Shown here piece after piece: positions 6,809 through 12,426 of a DNA stretch of 12,426 nt. The notes under the pieces are model-generated. The model was given only the letters and a program-made list of their open reading frames with translations, did not search any database and was not told the origin of the DNA. The translations under genes and the position numbers were made by a program. The stretch lies in the NCBI GenBank assembly GCA_014381105.1, contig JACMIO010000044.1, positions 1-12,426 of the forward strand. The letters run 5' to 3'. Numbering within the stretch: the first letter of the stretch is position 1; each line of letters opens with the position of its first letter. Origin of the DNA: a bacterium (GTDB lineage: Archaea; Thermoproteota; Nitrososphaeria; Nitrososphaerales; Nitrososphaeraceae).

Positions 6809-7930
6809 TTAATGAACGCGAATAGTTTCGTAAAAGTTATTACGTTCATGGGCATCGAAGCCAATTTGCTTTATCGCTGCAATAATCTTGTCCGCAGATA
6901 ATTCTGTAGATCTTGCTCCAGTAGCACTAACTACTTCTTCACCAATTAATGTCCCACCAAAATCATCGGCACCATAAGTCAAAGCAAGTTGTGCCATTCC
7001 TATTCCATTTGTAAGCCAAGAAGATTGAAGATGATCTATAAGACCCGAAAAAACGATTCTAGAAATTGCAATCATTTTTAATAACTCCAGACCACCAGAA
7101 GGATATTTTATCATTCCATCTTCCTGCATCTTAGTATTATTCGGTTCAAGGCTCCATGGAATGAATGACATGAATCCGTGCGTCTTTTCTTGTAATTCTG
7201 CAATTTTTATCAAATGTCTTGCACGTTGTTCATAATTTTCTCCCGTTCCATACATCATTGTGGCCGAAGATTTTATACCAAGCTCATGTGCTTGTCTCAT
7301 GATGTTTAGCCACTCTTCACTTTTTATTTTCAATGGACTAATTCTAGACTTTACATCATCATCAAGTATTTCCGCACCTGCACCTGGTAACGAGTCCAAT
7401 CCAGATTCTTTTAATCTAGACAGTACTTCTCTGGTGGAGCTTCTTTCTACCTTGGAAATAGTATCAATTTCGGAAGCAGAGAGTCCATGAATAGCAACAT
7501 CTGGACATTTGGCCTTAATCGTCCTGAACGCTTGTTCATAATACTCCAGCTTGAGTTCAGGATTGTGGCCTCCCTGCATCAAAACCTGACTGATACCAAA
7601 CTGGTCCCTTGCTGTCACGACTCTCTTTACAACGTCGTCAACAGACAATGTATATCCCTCAGAATCACCAGGTGCTCTGTAAAAAGCACAAAATTTGCAA
7701 TAAGTTATGCATACGTTAGTATAATTTAGAATGATATTGTTAACATATGTGGCAATTTTACCAAAGAGTTTCTCCCTCAAAATATTACCAATAATACCTA
7801 AAGCATAGGTATTATCGGATTTCAATAAACGCACACAGTCATTTAGACCTACTCTTTTTCCTTGCAATACTTGATCGAAAATATCACTCACATCAGATTT
7901 CTGGATCAACTCTTGTGCAAAGAAATTCAT
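6809..7930 (-). CDS. mqnC: Cyclic dehypoxanthinyl futalosine synthase (radical SAM)
   Basis: Radical SAM enzyme of the futalosine route to menaquinone; it cyclises dehypoxanthine futalosine to the spiro cyclic form. The 4Fe-4S cysteines are C74, C78 and C81 in NYTNVCITYCKFCAFYR. Family markers follow in order: VLMQGGHNPEL, GLSASEI, LKESGLDSLPGAGAEIL, ISPLKIKSEEWL, SATMMYG and SFIPWSLEPNNT. The ISP-K and FIPW motifs separate MqnC from its paralogues MqnE and CofH. PGAGAEI in place of PGGGAEI is a minor change. The length of 373 is normal. The start is ATG 7930. It diverges from mqnE across 100 bases and lies 207 bases upstream of HMG-CoA synthase on the same strand. Confidence 0.92.
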   Translation of the reverse strand: MNFFAQELIQKSDVSDIFDQVLQGKRVGLNDCVRLLKSDNTYALGIIGNILREKLFGKIATYVNNIILNYTNVCITYCKFCAFYRAPGDSEGYTLSVDDVVKRVVTARDQFGISQVLMQGGHNPELKLEYYEQAFRTIKAKCPDVAIHGLSASEIDTISKVERSSTREVLSRLKESGLDSLPGAGAEILDDDVKSRISPLKIKSEEWLNIMRQAHELGIKSSATMMYGTGENYEQRARHLIKIAELQEKTHGFMSFIPWSLEPNNTKMQEDGMIKYPSGGLELLKMIAISRIVFSGLIDHLQSSWLTNGIGMAQLALTYGADDFGGTLIGEEVVSATGARSTELSADKIIAAIKQIGFDAHERNNFYETIRVH

Positions 7931-7957
7931 TAACTATAACTTTCATGACGTTAGTCA

Positions 7958-7976
7958 ACGATATTTATTCTTTACA
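7958..7976 (-). promoter_or_regulatory. mqnC promoter element shared with mqnD
   Basis: The plus-strand sequence ACGATATTTATTCTTTACA contains, on the minus strand, the TATA-like AAATAT about 31-36 bases before the mqnC ATG. The same 19 bases, differing at three central positions, precede mqnD at 10018-10036. TGAC-GTTA-GTCA, a small inverted repeat at 7946-7957, sits between this element and the start and might be an operator. Confidence 0.5.
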
Positions 7977-7997
7977 AAACATGCCAAAAAGTGAAGA

Positions 7998-8004
7998 TTT
8001 TATA
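7998..8004 (+). promoter_or_regulatory. TATA box of mqnE
   Basis: TTTTATA is centred 30 bases before the TTG start at 8031, so the transcript would begin at or within a few bases of the start codon. This leaderless arrangement supports TTG as the true start. Confidence 0.5.
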
Positions 8005-8030
8005 GCCGATAGCGACATCATCTAAATAAT

Positions 8031-9131
8031 TTGTTAAGCATTGCAGGTAGTACAAATGCGTTGGAAAAAGTAATCCATGGAGAAGAATTATCTTTCAATG
8101 ATGGTATGGAATTAATGAAAAATGAAAACGTCTTCAATTTGGGCGCTGCCGCCAATTTGATAAAAAAAAACCTAACTGGTAACACTATAACTTTTGTTGC
8201 TTCATACTACCTGAATTATACCAATGTTTGCGCTGCCAGCTGTCCACTTTGTGCATTTTATAGAAAAGGAACTGAACCTGATTCCTATACCCTAACAATC
8301 CAACAGATCCTGGCAAGGGCAAAAATTGCGATAGAGCAGATGAAAGCAACAGAGCTTCATATAGTTGGTGGATTTCATCCCAAACTGGGACTTGACTATT
8401 ACGAAAAAATGATAAGTGAAATCAAGAAGGAATTTCCATCAGTAACGATAAAAGCCCTCACCCCGGCTGAAATTCATTTTATTTCTCATATTACCAAGAA
8501 TTCAGTTAAGGAGGTGCTTTCGAGGCTAAAAGATGCAGGACTCGATGCATTACCCGGAGGAGGAGCGGAGATATTCAGCAAAGACATCAGGGATATTATT
8601 GTGAGAGGCAAATGTTCCGGAGAGGAGTGGCTCAAGACAGCTGGAATCGCGCATGAGATGGGAATAAGATCAAATTGCACAATGCTTTTTGGTCATATTG
8701 AAGAGCCACAGCATATCATTGATCATTTGATTAGAGTTCGAGAATTACAAAAGAAAACGGGTGGTTTTATTACTTTTATTCCTTTAAAATTCAGCCTCGA
8801 CAATACGGAGCTTGAACAAAAAGGATTAATTGAAAAAGAAAGCTCTTCAATATATGATCTGAAAGTAATTGCTCTGTCACGGCTTATGCTTGCAAACACC
8901 ATGAAAAATATTTCTGTTTATTGGGTTGCACTAGGAAAGAAATTAGCTCAAGTTGCGTTATCATATGGTGGAAGCGATCTTGTTGGTACCGCATTCTCTG
9001 AAGAAATTTTTAAAGCGGCAGGTAAAACTACAGGAACTTCAATTCAGGAATTAGTATCATTGATTAAAGATGCGAAATATAATCCACAACAAAGAGATAC
9101 ATTTTTCAACATATTAAATCACGTTATATGA
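8031..9131 (+). CDS. mqnE: Aminofutalosine synthase (radical SAM)
   Basis: Radical SAM enzyme that adds the adenosyl radical of SAM to a chorismate-derived enolpyruvyl benzoate to form aminodeoxyfutalosine, the committed step of the futalosine pathway. Cluster cysteines are C67, C71 and C74 in NYTNVCAASCPLCAFYR. Diagnostic MqnE motifs are ELHIVGGFHPKL, DAGLDALPGGGAEIF, SNCTMLFGHIE, LQKKTGGFITFIPLKF and DNTELEQKG. The length is 366 residues. The start is TTG 8031; a TAG at 8010-8012 closes the frame and no ATG or GTG lies between, so TTG is forced. It is divergent from mqnC and ends ten bases from the convergent mqnD. Archaeal family members could use a slightly different substrate; F420 biosynthesis (CofH) is unlikely because of the GHIE and PGGGAEIF motifs. 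Confidence 0.92.
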   Translation: MLSIAGSTNALEKVIHGEELSFNDGMELMKNENVFNLGAAANLIKKNLTGNTITFVASYYLNYTNVCAASCPLCAFYRKGTEPDSYTLTIQQILARAKIAIEQMKATELHIVGGFHPKLGLDYYEKMISEIKKEFPSVTIKALTPAEIHFISHITKNSVKEVLSRLKDAGLDALPGGGAEIFSKDIRDIIVRGKCSGEEWLKTAGIAHEMGIRSNCTMLFGHIEEPQHIIDHLIRVRELQKKTGGFITFIPLKFSLDNTELEQKGLIEKESSSIYDLKVIALSRLMLANTMKNISVYWVALGKKLAQVALSYGGSDLVGTAFSEEIFKAAGKTTGTSIQELVSLIKDAKYNPQQRDTFFNILNHVI

Positions 9132-9141
9132 TTATTGTTGA

Positions 9142-9999
9142 CTAGCTATAACTTTGGATTTTTTTGCCGTTACTATCTATGAATAGTAAATCATCATACG
9201 AAAGAATGTTGTTGCGCCTTGCATTTTGAAGCAGCGCTATGATTGAATTCTTCCCCTCTTCTCCCATATCGATTGTAAGATCATTTACATACATCTTGAC
9301 AAATTTTTCAATCAGCGACTTGGGATTACCTCTGCCAAATTTCATCGAATATTCTACCGCATCTTCCAAATGTTCTAGTCCATACTTTATAGAATTCCTG
9401 AAAAGTTCATCAAACTCGATAATTTCTTCAACCGTTAGGGATCGTTTACTTATAACATTAATTCCTAGTGGAACAGGCATTCCGTTGGTAGTATCATGCC
9501 ACCATCTCCCAAGATCCAGAATTTTTCGGAATTCATTTCCAAATGAAATCTGTGCCTCATGAATAATTAGACCTGCATCAACCAAGCCAGATGACACATG
9601 TTTTGGTATTTCACTAAAGATAAATTCTGTCCCAGCAAATTTTCCTATGGCCAGATTTAGCAGAAGGTTAGCAGACGTCATTTTACCCGGAATCCCTATC
9701 TTACACTTGTTCAAATCTTTTATTTCGATGCTTTTTTTCGAAATTACAACAGGACCATAATTAATTCCAAAACTTCCACCACTATTCAAAATGACGTAAT
9801 CCTTAATGAAAGCATATGCGTGAGCCGAAATAGCCGTGATGTCTAATTCGTGGTCAATTGCCCGTTTGTTCAATTTCTCAATATCTTCAACAACATGTTT
9901 AATTTCAAAATAAGGCGAACCAACCTTACCCGAAGCAATCCCATAAAACATGAAAGCATCATCCGCATCAGGGGTGTGTCCTAGTGTTACTCGTTTCAT
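9142..9999 (-). CDS. mqnD: 1,4-dihydroxy-6-naphthoate synthase-like protein
   Basis: A periplasmic-binding-protein-fold enzyme without a signal peptide, expected in the cytosol. It splits the cyclic futalosine product to 1,4-dihydroxy-6-naphthoate, the naphthoquinone ring precursor. Matching motifs are VDAGLIIHEAQ with H147 at the proposed catalytic position, DLGRWWHDTTNGMPVPLG and YVNDLTIDMGEEGKNS. The N-terminal motif LGHTPDADDAFMFY replaces the SPCPND seen in Thermus-type MqnD, so this is a divergent subgroup. The 285-residue length is typical. The MqnA/MqnD superfamily also includes dehydratases (MqnA), but the IIHE and WW motifs favour MqnD. The start is ATG 9999. It diverges from EF-2 and shares a promoter element with mqnC. 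Confidence 0.85.
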   Translation of the reverse strand: MKRVTLGHTPDADDAFMFYGIASGKVGSPYFEIKHVVEDIEKLNKRAIDHELDITAISAHAYAFIKDYVILNSGGSFGINYGPVVISKKSIEIKDLNKCKIGIPGKMTSANLLLNLAIGKFAGTEFIFSEIPKHVSSGLVDAGLIIHEAQISFGNEFRKILDLGRWWHDTTNGMPVPLGINVISKRSLTVEEIIEFDELFRNSIKYGLEHLEDAVEYSMKFGRGNPKSLIEKFVKMYVNDLTIDMGEEGKNSIIALLQNARRNNILSYDDLLFIDSNGKKIQSYS

Positions 10000-10017
10000 A
10001 AAAAAGTGAATATTCTG

Positions 10018-10036
10018 ACGATATTTTTGTTTTACA
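10018..10036 (-). promoter_or_regulatory. mqnD promoter element shared with mqnC
   Basis: The plus-strand sequence ACGATATTTTTGTTTTACA matches the mqnC upstream element at 16 of 19 positions. On the minus strand its AAAAATAT lies about 22-30 bases before the ATG at 9999, so the element includes the TATA box of a near-leaderless mRNA. The conserved TGTAAA arm upstream of the TATA box goes beyond what a core promoter requires. Confidence 0.5.
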
Positions 10037-10152
10037 GTATTAGAGCCCTAGCAGATGAGAAATTGAGAGAATAAAATGAATATTGTGATTTATGAGCAGG
10101 CATTTGTATCTGACCAAGCGCATTATCGCTAAATATCTCAGATTTGATCTAG

Positions 10153-10172
10153 TTCCTTCGTAAGATAAGGAA
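10153..10172. repeat. Inverted repeat beside the EF-2 TATA box
   Basis: TTCCTT (10153-10158) and AAGGAA (10167-10172) are perfect inverted arms with an eight-base spacer. The right arm lies two bases from the TATA box, where TFB contacts the BRE. It could be a regulator site, a BRE or chance. Confidence 0.3.
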
Positions 10173-10174
10173 GA

Positions 10175-10182
10175 TTTAATAA
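10175..10182 (+). promoter_or_regulatory. TATA box of the EF-2 gene
   Basis: TTTAATAA lies 29-36 bases before the ATG at 10212, preceded by the purine-rich AAGGAAGA that could serve as BRE. The expected leader is a few bases. No ribosome binding site is seen. Confidence 0.5.
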
Positions 10183-10211
10183 TCCTGGATAGATTTTTTG
10201 TCGTTTGTAAG

Positions 10212-12413
10212 ATGCCAAAATTCAAGTCCACACAGGATATCTTGAGAATTATAGGAAATAAGGATCAAATTCGTAATTTCGGTGTAATTGCTCATGTAGA
10301 CCATGGAAAGACTACGATGAGTGACAGTTTATTGGCTGCATCAGGGATTATTTCTCCTTCAGTTGCAGGTCAGGCCCTCGCACTTGATTCAATGAAACTA
10401 GAACAAAACAGACAGATGACAATTAGAGGGGCTAATGTAACTTTGTACTATGAACTCGGAGGCAAGGAATATGTCATTAACATGATCGATACTCCTGGCC
10501 ACATCGATTTTACAGGAAGAGTTACTAGAGCACTTAGGGCCATTGATGGAGTAGTTGTGGTATCAGATTCTGTGGAAGGAATTATGACCCAAACTGAAAC
10601 TGTTACAAGACAAGCACTTGAAGAGCGAGTGAGACCAGTTCTATATATAAACAAGATAGATAGACTTGTCAAAGAACTAAGATTAGATGCGCCCGCAATG
10701 CAAAAATGGCTTTCAAACATTATTGCAGAATTTAACAAGTTGGTCGATATCTATGCTGAACCGGAACTTAAAGAAAAATGGAAGGTAAGTATTCAGGCAA
10801 ATAGTGTAGCATTTGGTTCGGCAAAGGATAGGTGGGGATTTAATTACAATATTGCCCAAAGGAATGGGGTCGGCTTTAAGGATGTTTATGATGCTTACAA
10901 CTCAGACGATCAGACTTTAATAAAGGCACTTTCGGAAAAGGCTCCATTACATGAAGCAGTGCTTGGAATGGTCGTACAGCATCATCCACCTCCTCACGTA
11001 GCACAGCGATATAGAATACCAAAGATTTGGCCAGGTGACCTAGATTCTGACATTGGAAAGTCTCTTATGTCATGTGATGATAAAGGGCCAATTCTAATGA
11101 TGGTTACCACGATTAATGTGGATCCACAGGCTGGCAGAATAGCGACCGGTAGACTGTTTTCGGGAACGATAAAGGATGGAGATGAGGTTTATCTAATTGA
11201 CGGGAAAAGGATGGGTAAAGTTCAGTCGGTAAATATCTACATGGGTAACACTCGTGAAGTAGTAAATATGCTCCCCGCAGGAAATATACCAGCATTGCTA
11301 GGTATCGATCATGCAATTGCAGGAGAGACGTTTTCATCCGTTAAAGATGTGCCTGCATTTGAATCAATCAAGTATGTCTCTGAACCTGTTGTTACTATTG
11401 CAATAGAACCAAAACATCCAAAAGATCTTCCTAAGTTAGTTGAAGCATTAAGGAGAATCACTGTTGAGGATCCAAACCTTATAGTAAAAATTAATGAAGA
11501 AACTGGAGAAACTTTACTTTCCGGAATGGGGGTATTGCACCTTGAGATTGCTACCTCTCTCATACTGGAAACAGGTCTAGAAATCACTACGACTCAACCT
11601 CTTATCAATTACCGTGAGACTATCCGCAATAGTGCTGGGCCAATAATGAGTAAATCGCCAAATAAGCACAACAAGATATTCATGAGAATCGAACCACTTG
11701 GAGAAGAAATTATTGAATTAATCAAGAATGGGCACATCCATGAAGATCTAGATAAGAAACAGATGGCTAAAATATTACGAGAAAAAGGTTGGAGTGCAGA
11801 TGAAGCAAAGAGCGTAGCTGCCGTTGATGTTAGTGGTAATATTCTCCTTGATCAAACAAAGGGTGTACAATTTATTCAAGAATCACTCGATTCTATAAGA
11901 TCGGGTTTTGATGATGTCATACACTCCGGTCCTCTTGCTCATGAGACTCTTCGTGGTGTGAAATTTGTATTACATCATTTTGTACCCCATGAAGATCCTG
12001 CTCACCGTGGTCTTGCGCAATTAATGCCAGCGACTAGACGAGCCATGTTAGGATCTATGCTTTTAGCTGATCCCGCCTTATTGGAACCAATTCTTGGCAT
12101 GGAGATAAAATGTCCTCAAGAACAAATAGGTACAGTTGCTGGAATCTTATCGGGGAAACGAGGAAAGCTATTAAACGTTGAACAAAAGGGAGTTATTACC
12201 ATTATTCAGGGTGAGGTACCTGCCTCAGAAACTTTTGACTTGTCTGAAGTAATGCGAGGTGGTACTGCTGGAAAAGCCTTGTGGAACACGTATTTTAAGA
12301 ATTGGCAAATTGTACCCCAATCTATATTCAAGACTCTTGTCAATGAAACTCGGAAGAGAAAGGGACTAAATCCCGAGCCACCTACATCTGACGAATTCGT
12401 AGATAAAGAATAG
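10212..12413 (+). CDS. fusA: Translation elongation factor 2 (aEF-2)
   Basis: Ribosomal translocase GTPase of 733 residues, full length for archaea. G1 is AHVDHGKT (27-34), G3 is DTPGH (93-97) and G4 is NKID (147-150). Domain II follows from about 290, III from about 391, IV from about 465 and V from about 620. H598 in AHRGLAQ is the position converted to diphthamide in archaeal and eukaryotic EF-2. Switch I reads RQMTIRGANV (67-76) instead of the common RGITI; T70, which senses the gamma-phosphate, is kept. The C-terminus (VMRGGTAGKALWNTYFKNW, then RKRKGL) is typical. The start is ATG 10212 behind a TATA box. It is transcribed away from mqnD and is not in a visible ribosomal-protein operon; a possible GTG start lies three bases after its stop. 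Confidence 0.97.
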   Translation: MPKFKSTQDILRIIGNKDQIRNFGVIAHVDHGKTTMSDSLLAASGIISPSVAGQALALDSMKLEQNRQMTIRGANVTLYYELGGKEYVINMIDTPGHIDFTGRVTRALRAIDGVVVVSDSVEGIMTQTETVTRQALEERVRPVLYINKIDRLVKELRLDAPAMQKWLSNIIAEFNKLVDIYAEPELKEKWKVSIQANSVAFGSAKDRWGFNYNIAQRNGVGFKDVYDAYNSDDQTLIKALSEKAPLHEAVLGMVVQHHPPPHVAQRYRIPKIWPGDLDSDIGKSLMSCDDKGPILMMVTTINVDPQAGRIATGRLFSGTIKDGDEVYLIDGKRMGKVQSVNIYMGNTREVVNMLPAGNIPALLGIDHAIAGETFSSVKDVPAFESIKYVSEPVVTIAIEPKHPKDLPKLVEALRRITVEDPNLIVKINEETGETLLSGMGVLHLEIATSLILETGLEITTTQPLINYRETIRNSAGPIMSKSPNKHNKIFMRIEPLGEEIIELIKNGHIHEDLDKKQMAKILREKGWSADEAKSVAAVDVSGNILLDQTKGVQFIQESLDSIRSGFDDVIHSGPLAHETLRGVKFVLHHFVPHEDPAHRGLAQLMPATRRAMLGSMLLADPALLEPILGMEIKCPQEQIGTVAGILSGKRGKLLNVEQKGVITIIQGEVPASETFDLSEVMRGGTAGKALWNTYFKNWQIVPQSIFKTLVNETRKRKGLNPEPPTSDEFVDKE

Positions 12414-12426
12414 GTCGTGCCCGAGA

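Noticed and set aside
6809..9131. Alternative reading of the two radical SAM genes as cofH/cofG of F420 synthesis
   Set aside because: The FIPW and ISP-K motifs in the first, GHIE with PGGGAEIF in the second, and an adjacent mqnD homologue all favour MqnC and MqnE.
9239..9562. 107-codon plus-strand frame antisense to mqnD
   Set aside because: It is serine/isoleucine-rich as expected from antisense reading of a real gene, and mqnD motifs are unambiguous on the other strand.
10040..10231. 63-codon minus-strand frame across the EF-2 promoter
   Set aside because: It runs through the TATA box and start of EF-2 and has no recognisable protein features.
10448..10738. 96-codon open frame antisense to EF-2
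   Set aside because: It is a shadow of the conserved EF-2 coding sequence with no independent motif or promoter. The same applies to antisense frames at 11113-11337 and 11309-11587.
12417..12426. Possible GTG start of the next gene, three bases after the EF-2 stop
   Set aside because: Only three codons (reading M/V-P-E) are visible before the window ends, which is not enough to support a gene.

Overview
The window looks like chromosomal DNA from an ammonia-oxidising archaeon of the Thaumarchaeota (Nitrososphaerota). The evidence is an archaeal EF-2 with a diphthamide-site histidine, a tRNA with a bulge-helix-bulge intron and no encoded CCA, AT-rich archaeal TATA boxes 25-35 bases upstream of starts, several TTG starts, a stand-alone Lrp-type RAM protein, and a mevalonate-pathway HMG-CoA synthase. 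The AT-rich composition suits a low-GC soil lineage such as Nitrosocosmicus better than Nitrososphaera, but that placement is inference. No mobile element, CRISPR array or phage gene was seen.

Layout. Positions 1-58 may hold the last 18 codons of a gene cut by the window edge. A tRNA-Phe(GAA) gene at 298-388 carries a 17-base intron at a non-canonical position in the anticodon stem. Positions 507-2800 form a block of small, probably sensory or regulatory genes: a PH-SHOCT protein, an overlapping two-gene unit (tiny Cys/His protein plus two-helix membrane protein), a RAM-domain protein, and a class III nucleotidyl cyclase homologue whose usual transition-state residues are replaced. A 308-residue protein of unknown function follows at 2943-3869.

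Positions 3933-10000 are metabolic. Threonine ammonia-lyase (2-oxobutyrate for isoleucine) converges on HMG-CoA synthase (isoprenoids for membrane lipids and quinone tails). Then come three genes of the futalosine route to menaquinone: mqnC (minus), mqnE (plus, divergent from mqnC) and mqnD (minus, convergent with mqnE). HMG-CoA synthase supplies the prenyl side and the mqn enzymes the naphthoquinone ring, so this region could feed respiratory quinone synthesis from both ends. mqnA and mqnB are not in the window. mqnC and mqnD share a 19-base promoter element (16 of 19 identical), which suggests coordinated transcription. The window ends with a complete EF-2 gene behind its own TATA box.

Most genes are single transcription units in alternating orientation. 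Convergent pairs end with overlapping or nearly touching stop codons. The most notable observations are the non-canonical tRNA-Phe intron, the three-gene mqn cluster with its shared promoter element, the small bicistron, and the altered cyclase. I see no sign of a wholly new multi-gene defence or mobile system.
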